This document shows, piece by piece, positions 15,443-24,079 of a DNA stretch of 64,000 nucleotides. The DNA lies in NCBI GenBank assembly GCA_026645935.1, contig JAPKMP010000009.1:114455-178454 (forward strand), given 5' to 3'. This stretch comes from Candidatus Villigracilaceae bacterium. GTDB lineage: Bacteria; Chloroflexota; Anaerolineae; Anaerolineales; Villigracilaceae. The notes under the pieces are model-generated. The model had not been told where the DNA came from and searched no databases. It saw only the letters and a list, made by a program, of their open reading frames with translations. The number at the start of each line of letters is the position of its first letter. Position 1 is the first letter of the stretch. The position numbers were made by a program, and so were the translations under genes.

Positions 15443-16378
15443 ATGAAAATGTTTTTCAATACCATTCTCGTGACCCTGACCTTTGCGGCTCTTCTCCTCA
15501 CCGGGTGCGGTTCAACACCCCAAGCCGGGGATGACACCCTGAACGTTCTCGCCTCCACCTCCTTCCTTGCGGACATCGCCCAGAACGTGGCAGGGGATCG
15601 CGTAATCGTGTATTCATTACTGCCCATCGGTTCGGACCCGCATGCCTATCAAGCCACACCTGCGGACGTGGTCAAGATCTCGGAAAGTACGATTTTGATC
15701 CTGAATGGCATCGAATATGAACACTTCATCGAGCCGCTGCTCGAAAATGCGGACGGCGAACGGCTTGTGATCGTCGCTTCGGATGGGCTGGAACCGCACC
15801 ACATGGAGGAAGATGCGGGCGAGAAACACGCAGGCGAAGAAGAGCACGAAGCGGGCGACCCGCACATGTGGCTCGACCCGAATCTCGTCATCACTTATGT
15901 GGAAAACATCCGTGACGGGATGAGTCAGGCAGACCCGGGCGGGGCTGAAGTTTACAGGTCCAATGCGGAGGCGTATATCGCCCAATTGAAAGATTTGGAT
16001 AGCTTCATCAAATCGCAAGTGGAATCGGTTCCCGCTGAACGACGCCTGCTGGTGACAAACCATGAAGCGCTGGGTTACTTTGCGGAGCGGTACGGGTTCA
16101 TGATCGTGGATACCATCCTGCCGAGTTTCAGTTCCGAGGCGAGCGCTTCGGCGCAGGAAATCGCTTCCGCGATTGAGCGGATCAAATTATCGGGTGCTCC
16201 AGCCATCTTTCTGGGCGAGGTGGAGAACGACTCTCTCGCCGAACAGATCGCGTCGGAGACCGATGTAAAAGTGGTCAGAGACCTGTATCTTGAATCTCTG
16301 ACCGACGAGCCTCCCGCAGCGACTTATATCGAGATGATGAAATATAATGTTACGCAGATCGTTGAAGCGTTGAAGTAA
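15443..16378 (+). CDS. znuA: Zinc-type ABC transporter substrate-binding lipoprotein
   Basis: The 311-residue product has a lipoprotein signal (ALLLTGCGS) and the cluster A-1 binding-protein fold. Metal-ligand motifs are visible: SDPHAYQ, GDPHMWLDP, TNHEALGYF and the C-terminal FLGEVEND. The His/Glu-rich loop EPHHMEEDAGEKHAGEEEH after about residue 115 is typical of zinc rather than manganese binding proteins. TAGGAG lies 7 nt before the ATG. The second Zur-box-like palindrome overlaps the start codon, so a bound regulator would cover the start of the gene. The gene lies 46 nt after zur. Confidence 0.9.
   Translation: MKMFFNTILVTLTFAALLLTGCGSTPQAGDDTLNVLASTSFLADIAQNVAGDRVIVYSLLPIGSDPHAYQATPADVVKISESTILILNGIEYEHFIEPLLENADGERLVIVASDGLEPHHMEEDAGEKHAGEEEHEAGDPHMWLDPNLVITYVENIRDGMSQADPGGAEVYRSNAEAYIAQLKDLDSFIKSQVESVPAERRLLVTNHEALGYFAERYGFMIVDTILPSFSSEASASAQEIASAIERIKLSGAPAIFLGEVENDSLAEQIASETDVKVVRDLYLESLTDEPPAATYIEMMKYNVTQIVEALK
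15444..15458. promoter_or_regulatory. Zur-box-like operator (copy 2), overlapping the znuA start codon
   Basis: The 15 bases TGAAAATGTTTTTCA are identical to those at 14947-14961. Here they include the last two bases of the ATG and codons 2-5 (Lys-Met-Phe-Phe). Identity by chance is unlikely, and the position suggests a block to early elongation or initiation. Confidence 0.65.
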
Positions 16379-16379
16379 G

Positions 16380-16525
16380 ATGTCTTTGCGGGGGCTGATG
16401 GTCGAGTAGTGGCGCGTGTTCGTCGCGCCACGTACCGAGAGCCAGCCCGAAGCGTCGCCTTGCGACACAATCTCCATCAACGCGGTAGATTGCTTCGTCG
16501 TCACTTCGCTCCTCCTCGCAATGAC
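16380..16525. repeat. Dispersed palindromic repeat, family A (copy 4) with nested hairpin
   Basis: Ends GATGTCTTTGCGGGGG and CTCCTCGCAATGACA pair imperfectly. A nested module GGTCGAGTAGTGGCGCG...CGCGCCACGTACCGAGAG forms its own hairpin and is seen again at 29007 and 60002. The upstream extension of the ATPase frame into this repeat is spurious. Confidence 0.75.
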
Positions 16526-16535
16526 AGGAATAAAC

Positions 16536-17342
16536 ATGTACCCAAACACAAACCACAAACACGACCAACCCATTCTGGATGTTACGCATCTGACCTTCCG
16601 CTATAACGGGCGGGATGCGCTGGAGAACATCACCTTTCACTTGCATGAAGGCGAGCGTGTCGCCATCGTGGGACCGAACGGTGCGGGGAAGAGCACATTG
16701 ATCAAAGTGATCGCCGGTGTCCTGCAACCGACCTCCGGGGAAGTGAACATCTACGGAACACGACCGAATAAACACGTTTGCATCGGTTATATCCCGCAGC
16801 GCAACCAGGTGGACTGGCATTTCCCCGTCAGTGTGGCCGATGTGGTGATGATGGGGCGCTCGGCAAAACTGGGTCCGTTCAATTTTCCTCACAAACGCGA
16901 TTGGGATATCGTGAATCACGCCCTGGAAACGGTCGAGTTGGTGAATCTCGCCGGACGGCAGATCAGTCAGCTTTCGGGTGGTCAGCAGCAGCGCATGTTC
17001 ATCGCCCGCGCACTGGCTCAGGAGGCGGAATTGATGTTGATGGACGAGCCATTGACCGGGCTCGATGCCCCGTCGCAGGAGGGAATTTTAACCTTGCTGG
17101 ACCGGCTCAAATCTGAGAAGGTCACTGTAATGGTCGCTACTCATGATCTTGACCAGGCGGCGTCTCATTTTGATCGCATCATGCTCTTGAACCATCAAAT
17201 TATTGCATTCGGTTCTCCTGATAATGTGCTGCATACGGATAATCTCTTGCGAGCGTATGGCGGAAGATTGAAACCTGTAGATGGACATAATATTTTGAAT
17301 ATTGATGATTGTTGTGATGGGGAACATGACCACACTCATTGA
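16536..17342 (+). CDS. znuC: Zinc-type ABC transporter ATP-binding protein
   Basis: The 268-residue ATPase has Walker A GPNGAGKST, Q-loop IPQRNQVDW, signature LSGGQQQR, Walker B LMLMDEP and H-loop ATHD. WHFPVSVADVVMMGR is typical of the metal-chelate (Znu/Mnt) branch. The start at 16536 has AGGAA 5 nt upstream; the frame is open further upstream only because it runs through a family A repeat. The C-terminus carries a Cys pair and a His-rich end (DDCCDGEHDHTH), which may bind metal. It overlaps the permease gene by 17 nt. Confidence 0.9.
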   Translation: MYPNTNHKHDQPILDVTHLTFRYNGRDALENITFHLHEGERVAIVGPNGAGKSTLIKVIAGVLQPTSGEVNIYGTRPNKHVCIGYIPQRNQVDWHFPVSVADVVMMGRSAKLGPFNFPHKRDWDIVNHALETVELVNLAGRQISQLSGGQQQRMFIARALAQEAELMLMDEPLTGLDAPSQEGILTLLDRLKSEKVTVMVATHDLDQAASHFDRIMLLNHQIIAFGSPDNVLHTDNLLRAYGGRLKPVDGHNILNIDDCCDGEHDHTH

Positions 17343-18165
17343 CTTTTTTACAACACCTCTCACTTACGCCTTCATGCAAAGAGGCATGATCTCCGCTGTG
17401 CTGGTTGGAATCGTCTGTGCAGTGGTCGGGACATATGTGGTCTTAAGGGGTATGGCATTCTTCGGCGATGCGCTTGCCCATACCATATTGCCTGGCATTG
17501 CATTGGGGTATCTGATCAGCGGCGGAGATAAGGATGTGCTTTTTTGGTGGGCATTGGGAACATCCGTCCTTGCGGCGTTGGGGATCGGCGCCATCAGCAA
17601 GAATTCACAAATTAAAGAAGACACCTCTATCGGAATCATCTTCGCGGGGATGTTTGCCTTGGGCATTGCCTTGATCTCCACCGTCCGCAGCTACGCCGTG
17701 GATTTGAGTCATTTCCTCTTCGGGGATGTGTTGTCCGTCTCGGTACAAAGCCTGTGGCTGATTCTGATCTTTGGGGGAGTCGTCCTCCTTGTCATCTTTG
17801 CTTTCTACAAAGAATTCATGACCCTTTCCTTCGACCCCATCCTGGCCGCTACGCTGCGACTTCCAGTCGGCTTTCTAAATAACCTGCTCCTCGCCCTGAT
17901 CGCTGTGACTGTTGCCGTTTCGCTTCAAACCGTCGGCGTGGCGTTGATGGTCGCCATGCTTGTGACTCCCGCGGCAACGGCGTATTTACTTACGCATCGC
18001 CTGTCGCACATGATGATGCTTGCGGCGGTCTTCGCCTCTGTATCCGGGATCATCGGTTTGTATCTATCGTTCTATCTCAGCATCGCCTCCGGCGCGGCGG
18101 TCGTCTTGACAGCGACCGTCTTCTTTTTGACCGCATTCGGGTGGAAAAAGTTCCGGGGCGGATGA
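17326..18165 (+). CDS. znuB: Zinc-type ABC transporter permease (ABC-3 family)
   Basis: The 279-residue product has eight to nine membrane helices with the ABC-3 patterns GTYVVLRGMAFFGDALAHTILPG and VALMVAMLVTPAATAYLLT. The ATG at 17326 has GGGGA 4 nt upstream and lies within the end of znuC, so the two are translationally coupled. It forms the channel for the metal delivered by ZnuA and powered by ZnuC. Confidence 0.9.
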   Translation: MTTLIDFFTTPLTYAFMQRGMISAVLVGIVCAVVGTYVVLRGMAFFGDALAHTILPGIALGYLISGGDKDVLFWWALGTSVLAALGIGAISKNSQIKEDTSIGIIFAGMFALGIALISTVRSYAVDLSHFLFGDVLSVSVQSLWLILIFGGVVLLVIFAFYKEFMTLSFDPILAATLRLPVGFLNNLLLALIAVTVAVSLQTVGVALMVAMLVTPAATAYLLTHRLSHMMMLAAVFASVSGIIGLYLSFYLSIASGAAVVLTATVFFLTAFGWKKFRGG

Positions 18166-19094
18166 CCTTCAAAGGCGCGATGGCCACACGTCCTCAACAG
18201 GAAAATATTTATTTCCAGCGGATCAATGCCGTGCTTGACCATGCCCGCAGGAACCTGGATAAAGACCTGTCCCTGGAGACGTTGGCAGCGGTAGCTGGAT
18301 TTTCGCCTTTTCATTTCCATCGGGTGTTCAAGGCTCTCACGGAAGAAACGGTCAGCGATATGGCAATCCGCCTGCGCCTGGAACGGGCCGCCGCTTTATT
18401 GCGTTCTGCGCCTGAGCTTTCCATCACTGCCGCTGCCTACGAATGCGGGTTTCGCTCCGCTTCCGTATTTTCCCGGGCGTTCATGAAGCAGTTTGGAATC
18501 ACTGCCCGGGGATGGGATCGCCAAAGCCCACTGAAAAACAGCAAGAATGGTCAAGTCCTTGACGGCTTTCCCCGCTATACTGCCGAAAGTTTGAGAACAT
18601 TCGAGGGACACGACCTGTTTAATGTCCAGGTTCGCTCCCTCCCGGCGCAAAGGCTGGCGTATATCCGTGTATTTGACTCGTACGCGGATTTCAGCCGTGT
18701 CAAAAGTGCATATCATCGCCTTTGTGATTGGTATTCACGGCATGTTGGTGATCTGTCCGAAACCACTCTTTACGGCATGTCGCAAGACGATCCTGAAATC
18801 ACACCGTTGCATCTCTGCAGGTTTGATTGGTGTTTGAAGGTGCCGGGTGAGGTTGAGCCGGAAGGCGAAGTGGATATTCTGGATTTCCCGGCTTGTGAGG
18901 CGGCAAGCCTCCACTGCCTCGGCGGAATCGAACAGGAAGATAAAGCCCTTCAGTATTTGTTCCGGCATTGGCTCCCAAACAGCCGCTATCAACCGGCAAA
19001 CCTGCCTGCAATGGAGATCTACCGTCGTCTGCCCTCCGAACTTGGCTGGGATTTCTACGACATGGATTGTGCCATCCCAATTGTGGCTTTGTAG
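18162..19094 (+). CDS. AraC-family regulator with GyrI-like effector domain
   Basis: The 310-residue product has two AraC helix-turn-helix motifs (LSLETLAAVAGFSPFHFHRVF and ITAAAYECGFRSASVFSRAF) in residues 15-115. A GyrI-like small-molecule-binding domain starting VQVRSLPAQRLAYIRVF fills residues 150-308. Regulators of this kind often respond to drugs or hydrophobic cations. The ATG overlaps the znuB stop (ATGA), so it is coupled to a zinc uptake operon. This is unexpected, because the family is not known for zinc sensing. The coupling may simply reflect read-through transcription. Confidence 0.85.
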   Translation: MTFKGAMATRPQQENIYFQRINAVLDHARRNLDKDLSLETLAAVAGFSPFHFHRVFKALTEETVSDMAIRLRLERAAALLRSAPELSITAAAYECGFRSASVFSRAFMKQFGITARGWDRQSPLKNSKNGQVLDGFPRYTAESLRTFEGHDLFNVQVRSLPAQRLAYIRVFDSYADFSRVKSAYHRLCDWYSRHVGDLSETTLYGMSQDDPEITPLHLCRFDWCLKVPGEVEPEGEVDILDFPACEAASLHCLGGIEQEDKALQYLFRHWLPNSRYQPANLPAMEIYRRLPSELGWDFYDMDCAIPIVAL

Positions 19095-19135
19095 TCGCAA
19101 TCTGATTCTATTTATCGTCACAAGGAGAGATCAAC

Positions 19136-19507
19136 ATGGAACTTGGAACATTCTCGGTAAGCCTGTCGGTCAAAAATATCAAAGCCTCGAAGGACTTTTA
19201 CGAAAAACTTGGCTTTGAACCTTTTGGCGGGGATATCTCACAGAACTGGTTGATCATGAAAAACGGCGATTGTGTGATCGGACTTTTTCAGGGCATGTTC
19301 GAGGGGAATATATTGACCTTCAACCCGGGTTGGGACGGAAATGCCCAAAACCTGCCCTCTTTTACAGACATTCGCGAACTCCAGCGAAAATTGAAGGCTC
19401 GGGGTGTGACATTGACCAGCGAAGCCGATGAATCGACAACCGGACCGTCGAGTTTTACATTGGTCGATCCAGATGGGAATGCCATCCTTGTAGACCAGCA
19501 TGTGTAA
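19136..19507 (+). CDS. VOC (glyoxalase/bleomycin-resistance) family protein
   Basis: The 123-residue protein has the paired beta-alpha-beta-beta-beta pattern of VOC proteins: SLSVKNIKASKDFYEKLGFEPF at the start and SSFTLVDPDGNAILVDQ at the end. AAGGAGAG lies 7 nt before the ATG. VOC proteins include dioxygenases, isomerases and drug-binding resistance proteins; the expected metal ligands are not clear here. It may accompany the AraC/GyrI regulator 41 nt upstream as a drug- or stress-response gene. Confidence 0.85.
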   Translation: MELGTFSVSLSVKNIKASKDFYEKLGFEPFGGDISQNWLIMKNGDCVIGLFQGMFEGNILTFNPGWDGNAQNLPSFTDIRELQRKLKARGVTLTSEADESTTGPSSFTLVDPDGNAILVDQHV

Positions 19508-19664
19508 CTGGTAGTAATCACAGAATGTAAAACAGGAAAACAGATTAAATTCTGACCCTAGTACCAATGGTCATGAGGCCAATGCCCCTTAAGTTCATTG
19601 TGGGTTTGGCGGGCTTCCGTGATAATACCGCCATCAAATTCACAAAAACAAAGGAGATATACCC

Positions 19665-20105
19665 ATGACGCTTATCGAAAATTCCATCTTCATCAAGGCT
19701 TCCCCCGAAAAGGTATTTGCCCATATCACAAATATCGAAGGGCAGAAGAACCAGTACGTCACCAGCGTAGAAGCGGATGGACCTCTCAAGCTCGGCACCA
19801 GGATCAAGACCTCCGTCAAAGCCGCCAACGGCACCGTGAATGTCATCACCTCGGAGGTGGTCGGCTTCGAGAAGAATAAACTATACAGCGTAAAAACCAT
19901 TGCCACCCCGCCCGCTTCGGACATGGTCAGCACCAATATCCTCGAAGCGGAAAACGGCGGTACCAAGCTCATCCTCCAAACCGAAACGGTTCTCACTCCT
20001 CCCGGCATGCCGTCCATGCCCGGCATGGAAGATATGATGAAGAAGCAGATGATCGCCGGATTCGACGCGACCCTTGCCCAGATGAAGAAAGCCATCGAAG
20101 GCTGA
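19665..20105 (+). CDS. SRPBCC (START-like) family protein, probably a lipid or ligand-binding protein
   Basis: The 146-residue protein begins ENSIFIKASPEKVFAHITNIEGQKN, the usual start of polyketide-cyclase/COG3427-like SRPBCC domains. It ends in an amphipathic helix (MMKKQMIAGFDATLAQMKKAIEG). A Met/Pro-rich segment (PPGMPSMPGMEDMMKKQ) precedes that helix. The Shine-Dalgarno AAGGAGATATACCC is very strong. A well-formed terminator follows, so this is a single-gene unit or the last gene after the VOC gene. The ligand cannot be read from sequence. Confidence 0.8.
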   Translation: MTLIENSIFIKASPEKVFAHITNIEGQKNQYVTSVEADGPLKLGTRIKTSVKAANGTVNVITSEVVGFEKNKLYSVKTIATPPASDMVSTNILEAENGGTKLILQTETVLTPPGMPSMPGMEDMMKKQMIAGFDATLAQMKKAIEG

Positions 20106-20124
20106 TTCACTCGAATTCTTATGA

Positions 20125-20163
20125 CCGTAGAACAAGTCCACAGACTTGTTCTACGGTTTTTTT
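20125..20163 (+). terminator. Strong intrinsic terminator
   Basis: CCGTAGAACAAGTC and GACTTGTTCTACGG form a perfect 14-bp stem around CACA, followed by seven T residues (20157-20163). Confidence 0.9.
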
Positions 20164-20171
20164 GTTACAAT
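20163..20171 (+). promoter_or_regulatory. Extended -10 box for a leaderless M1 peptidase mRNA
   Basis: TGTTACAAT (extended -10) ends 7 nt before the ATG at 20179. No Shine-Dalgarno is present, because the upstream bases are the terminator. Confidence 0.55.
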
Positions 20172-20178
20172 CTCGCTC

Positions 20179-21678
20179 ATGCATGACCATAAACGATCGA
20201 TCATCATCTTTTTTGCCGCCATTCTAATGGCTGCAGCGTGTTCCTCCAATCAGGCGGTGGACACGCCTGCGCCGGGCGAACAGGTTTTCGTAACCTCCTC
20301 TGCTGAAACACCCTTCGCGCCGGTTGTGGAAACTCAACTTCCGACGAACACCCCCGCGCCAGCACTCGAACGCGCAAAATATATATTGAATGCCATATTG
20401 GATTACGATGCCCATACCGTCAGCGTGGACCAGACCATTCAGTATCCCAACCTGACCGGCAGCCAGCTCAGCGCTCTGGTCCTTGCCGTCACGCCGAACC
20501 TGTGGGATGGAAGTTTCTCTCTGACCGGAATTGTCATCGACGGGCAGCCTGTGACTACCTACGTACTCGACGGGCAGCGCCTTGATATCGCTCTCGCTTC
20601 TCTTCTCCCTGCAAACGGAGTCATTGAGATCAAACTTCAATACACGTTAGGCCTGCCCTTCGCCGAGCAGGAAGACCCGAACGTTTCTCGTCCGCGCATT
20701 TACGGTTATACCAGCAGGCAGATCAATCTCGTCAATTGGTATCCGTTTGTGGTGCCGAACATCGACGGTGAATGGGTCCTGCACGATCCCTGGTATTACG
20801 GGGAACATCTTGTCTATGATTCAGCAGATTACGAAGTGAAGCTCAAATTCGCAGACCCGGCTTCGGCTCCTATCGTCGCTTCGAGCGGAGTCCCCGAGGC
20901 GCAGTCCGATGGTTCGACTCGTTACACCATCGCTTCCGCGCGGACCTTTGCCCTTGCTGCGAGCCGCGATTTTCAAACTTCCAGCACTCAAGTTGGCGAT
21001 GTGATGCTTACCAGTTATTATTTTGCCTTCAACGAAGCGGGAGGGCAGGGGGCATTGCAGGCATCGGGACAGGCATTGCAGGTCTATGGCGCGCGTTTCG
21101 GTCCGTACCCTCATAAGAGTCTCGCCATTGTGATGGGCGACTTCAACGACGGCATGGAATACTCGGCGTTTTTCTATCTCAGCCGCGATTTTTATAACCT
21201 GTATGATGGAACGCCCGCCAATTATCTGACGTTTGTCGCCGTGCATGAGACCGCGCATCAATGGTGGTTCGAGCAGGTTGCAAACGACCAGGCGCTTCAA
21301 CCCTGGCTCGACGAAACCCTGGCGACATACAGTGAACGTGTTTATTACGAAAGCACATATCCCGAACTTGTATCCTGGTGGTGGTCGTATCGCATCGATT
21401 TTTATAAACCGGAAGGCTTCGTGGATATTCCCATCTACGAAGGACAGGGATTTCGTCCCTACACCAACGCCACCTATTTTCAGGGAGCGCACTTTCTGGA
21501 AAAGGTTCGCGAGCGCATCGGCGATGATGCTTTCTTTGCCTTTCTTCAGGATTATCTCAACCAGGGTCGCGGCAGGATCGTCACCGGCAACGAGTTCTTC
21601 CGCATGCTCCGCGCCAACGCAGGCGCGACCGACATCTCCGACCTCATCAACCAATACTTCCGCAGTGTCTATCAATGA
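20179..21678 (+). CDS. M1-family zinc metallopeptidase lipoprotein (first of a tandem pair)
   Basis: The 499-residue product has a lipoprotein signal (LMAAACSS), a Thr/Pro spacer and an M1 aminopeptidase fold. The zinc site HETAHQWW with a Glu 18 residues after the second His (WLDE) is complete. The exopeptidase GAMEN motif is not seen; the strand before the zinc site reads GMEYSAFFYLS. It should act outside the membrane on peptides. The start at 20179 is preferred because frames further upstream run into the terminator. A TGTTACAAT box 7 nt before it suggests a leaderless mRNA. The stop overlaps the ATG of a paralogue. Confidence 0.85.
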   Translation: MHDHKRSIIIFFAAILMAAACSSNQAVDTPAPGEQVFVTSSAETPFAPVVETQLPTNTPAPALERAKYILNAILDYDAHTVSVDQTIQYPNLTGSQLSALVLAVTPNLWDGSFSLTGIVIDGQPVTTYVLDGQRLDIALASLLPANGVIEIKLQYTLGLPFAEQEDPNVSRPRIYGYTSRQINLVNWYPFVVPNIDGEWVLHDPWYYGEHLVYDSADYEVKLKFADPASAPIVASSGVPEAQSDGSTRYTIASARTFALAASRDFQTSSTQVGDVMLTSYYFAFNEAGGQGALQASGQALQVYGARFGPYPHKSLAIVMGDFNDGMEYSAFFYLSRDFYNLYDGTPANYLTFVAVHETAHQWWFEQVANDQALQPWLDETLATYSERVYYESTYPELVSWWWSYRIDFYKPEGFVDIPIYEGQGFRPYTNATYFQGAHFLEKVRERIGDDAFFAFLQDYLNQGRGRIVTGNEFFRMLRANAGATDISDLINQYFRSVYQ

Positions 21679-23315
21679 AAATGAATTTACGAATCTCGCA
21701 ACACGCCTCGGCGCGAAGCCTCCCGGCGGGTCGCAGCACGTTCAACATTATGACTTTGCTAGCTGCAACCTTTCTACTTTCGATTTTTCTTGTTTCATGC
21801 ACTTCACCCACACCTTCTCCCACCCCGCTTCCCTTTGCGGAATTCATCCTGCCGACATATGAACGTTCCGAATCGGCCACTCCGTTCCAGCCCGCAGCGC
21901 AAACCAGTACGCCGATCCCGACCTTTACTTCATCGCCGTTTCCAACATTGACGTTTACCTCCCTGCCGCCAGCGACATTGACATCGCCCCCTTCCACGCT
22001 GACGGTGAATACGCCTCCTCCGCCTTCATCTCCGCCTGTGACCTCTTCACGCACGAATTACATCATCAATGCAACGCTTGACTTCAAGAACAGATCGATC
22101 TCCGCAGATGAGACGGTGCGCTATTACAACAACACCGGCGGGACTTTATCCGACCTGGTTTTCTCCATCCAGCCGAATATCTACACCGGCGCGTTCAATT
22201 TGAATTCCATCGCGCAGGATGGGACGGCAATGACTTCCTATTCCCTGAGCGGACAGCGCCTGAGCGTGACCCTGAACCAGCCATTACCATCCGGCGCGGC
22301 AACGACGATCACTCTCAGTTTCAATCTCAAGATTCCACAAAAGGGCTCTGGCGATGTCTTCGGCTACGATTTCAACCAGATCAATCTTGTCGATTGGTAT
22401 CCGTTTATCGTTCCAAACCGCGGGGGCTGGATTTTACACGACCCCATGTCCTGGGGCGAACATCTCGTATACGACTCATCGGATGTGGAGTTGAACATCA
22501 AGACCGACCCCGGCGTGATTCTTGCAGTCGGTGCATCCCCCGAAGCCAACGGCGAATGGACTCGATACCGCATGTACGGCGCACGGGGGTTGGCGCTCTC
22601 TGCCAGCAATGAGTTCATCGTCAATGAGATCACGGTCGGCAATATCAGCATCCGCTCTTATTATTTCAACGGCTACCAAAAAGGCGGCGACGACATGTTG
22701 ATCTACGCCAGCGAAGCCATTCAAACCTTCTCGGCGGAATTTGCACCCTACCCGCACCAGACCCTTGCCATCGTGCAATCGGACATGGACGACGGGCAGG
22801 AGTATGACGGGCTGATATTTCTCTCGACCGATTTTTACAGCCAGTACACCGGCTCGGCCCGCAGTAATCTGACGACCATAGGCGTGCATGAAATCGCCCA
22901 TCAATGGTGGTACAGCCTGGTCGGCAACGACCACGCCCTCGAACCCTGGCTCGACGAAGCCCTTGCCACCTACAGCGAGCGCATCTTCTTCGAGAATAAC
23001 TACCCGGCCAATATCTCGTGGTGGTGGCAATTCCGCGTCAATTATTTCAAGCCGAGCGGCTACGTGGATGCGACCATCTACGATTACGGTTCCTTCCGCG
23101 CGTACACCAATGCCGTTTATTTTCAGGGTGCGCTATTCCTCGACGATATGCGTGAACTGATGGGCTATGGCAACTTCTCGAAGTTCATCAAAGCCTACGC
23201 CGCGCGCCATGCCTACGGCCATGCCACAACCGCGGCTTTCTTTGCCCTCGCCAGAGAGACGATCAACGTCAATTACGACAATTTGATCGCCAGTTATTTT
23301 TCGGGATCGTATTGA
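21675..23315 (+). CDS. M1-family zinc metallopeptidase lipoprotein (second of a tandem pair)
   Basis: The 546-residue product is a clear paralogue of the preceding protein. It shares the order of blocks QINLVDWYPFIVPN, WGEHLVYDS, DGQEYDGLIFLS, HEIAHQWW and PWLDEALATYSER. The zinc ligands (HEIAH and Glu 18 residues later) are intact. It differs by a longer N-terminus with a lipobox (IFLVSCTS) and an 80-residue Ser/Thr/Pro linker. The ATG overlaps the previous stop (ATGA), so both are made together. A later in-frame ATG near 21750 would still give a signal peptide. The pair arose by tandem duplication (inference). Confidence 0.85.
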   Translation: MKMNLRISQHASARSLPAGRSTFNIMTLLAATFLLSIFLVSCTSPTPSPTPLPFAEFILPTYERSESATPFQPAAQTSTPIPTFTSSPFPTLTFTSLPPATLTSPPSTLTVNTPPPPSSPPVTSSRTNYIINATLDFKNRSISADETVRYYNNTGGTLSDLVFSIQPNIYTGAFNLNSIAQDGTAMTSYSLSGQRLSVTLNQPLPSGAATTITLSFNLKIPQKGSGDVFGYDFNQINLVDWYPFIVPNRGGWILHDPMSWGEHLVYDSSDVELNIKTDPGVILAVGASPEANGEWTRYRMYGARGLALSASNEFIVNEITVGNISIRSYYFNGYQKGGDDMLIYASEAIQTFSAEFAPYPHQTLAIVQSDMDDGQEYDGLIFLSTDFYSQYTGSARSNLTTIGVHEIAHQWWYSLVGNDHALEPWLDEALATYSERIFFENNYPANISWWWQFRVNYFKPSGYVDATIYDYGSFRAYTNAVYFQGALFLDDMRELMGYGNFSKFIKAYAARHAYGHATTAAFFALARETINVNYDNLIASYFSGSY

Positions 23316-23316
23316 T

Positions 23317-23348
23317 GCGTAGGGGATGTTAGAGAACGTCCCCTACGC
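23317..23348. repeat. GTAGG-type hairpin repeat after the M1 pair
   Basis: GCGTAGGGGATGTT-AGAG-AACGTCCCCTACGC is a 14-bp stem with one G-T pair. It starts just after the stop and could end transcription, but no T-run follows. Confidence 0.75.
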
Positions 23349-23359
23349 ACGAGTGGTCA

Positions 23360-23365
23360 TATAAT
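23360..23365 (+). promoter_or_regulatory. -10 box for a leaderless ribD-type mRNA
   Basis: A perfect TATAAT ends 6 nt before the ATG at 23372, and no Shine-Dalgarno is present. Confidence 0.55.
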
Positions 23366-23371
23366 CACAAT

Positions 23372-24058
23372 ATGAACCGACCCTACATCTTCATCAACAT
23401 CGCGATGACCGCGGACGGGAAGATCGATACGTATGCCCGCAAAGGCGCCGCGATATCTTCCGCACGGGATAAACAGCGTGTGGATGAATTGCGCGCCTCG
23501 GCGGATGGAATCCTTGTCGGCGGGAGGACGCTTCTGGATGAGGCGCCCAGGCTCACGGTCAAGAGCGAGGCGCTGCGCGAGGGGAGAATCCGGCAGGGGC
23601 GTTCGCCGAATCCAATCAAGATTGGGGTGGTAACGGTCGCAGATATCCCAAAAGACTCAGATTTCATTAAGGCAGGGGATTCGTCGTCGGTAATATTCAC
23701 GACATCGCGGACATCTATATCGAAACTCGAAGCACTGCGGGCGCTGGGCGTCAGGGTTTTTGTGGACCAAGCCCCACGTGTCGATCTGAATCACATGGTG
23801 TTAACATTGAAAAGGATCGGCGTGGATCATTTGATGGTGGAAGGCGGCGGGACGATCAACTTTGAACTCATGCGGTTGGGATTGGTCGATGAATTGATGA
23901 TCTATATCGCGCCGATGATCTTTGGCGGCGCCACTGCGCCCACTCCCGCCGACGGCACGGGGTTGCTGCGCGAGGACGCATTACAGATGAAACTCGCCGG
24001 TGTCGAAGAATGGGATGACGGCGGTGTCGTTTTGAAATATAAATTTTTTGACCGCTGA
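23372..24058 (+). CDS. RibD C-terminal-type pyrimidine reductase (riboflavin pathway)
   Basis: The 228-residue protein has the dihydrofolate-reductase-like fold of riboflavin reductases: NIAMTADGKIDT at residue 8, ADGILVGGRTLLDEAP, DHLMVEGGGTINFELMR and DELMIYIAPMIFGG. It lacks the deaminase half of bifunctional RibD. It should reduce the ribosylamino-pyrimidine phosphate with NADPH. RibA lies directly downstream, which supports the role. RibB, RibE and RibH are not in the window. A TATAAT box 6 nt before the ATG suggests a leaderless start. Confidence 0.85.
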   Translation: MNRPYIFINIAMTADGKIDTYARKGAAISSARDKQRVDELRASADGILVGGRTLLDEAPRLTVKSEALREGRIRQGRSPNPIKIGVVTVADIPKDSDFIKAGDSSSVIFTTSRTSISKLEALRALGVRVFVDQAPRVDLNHMVLTLKRIGVDHLMVEGGGTINFELMRLGLVDELMIYIAPMIFGGATAPTPADGTGLLREDALQMKLAGVEEWDDGGVVLKYKFFDR

Positions 24059-24079
24059 ACGCGGCGTTTGGAGATTGTT

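Noticed and set aside
16416..16535. N-terminal extension of the ZnuC frame
   Set aside because: The extension is encoded by a family A palindromic repeat and has no ribosome site; the AGGAA before ATG 16536 decides the start.
19640..19667. AAGGAGATATACCC before ATG, like the T7 gene 10 site on common expression vectors
   Set aside because: Flanking bases differ from vectors and the context is continuous native sequence; it is a coincidentally strong Shine-Dalgarno, not contamination.
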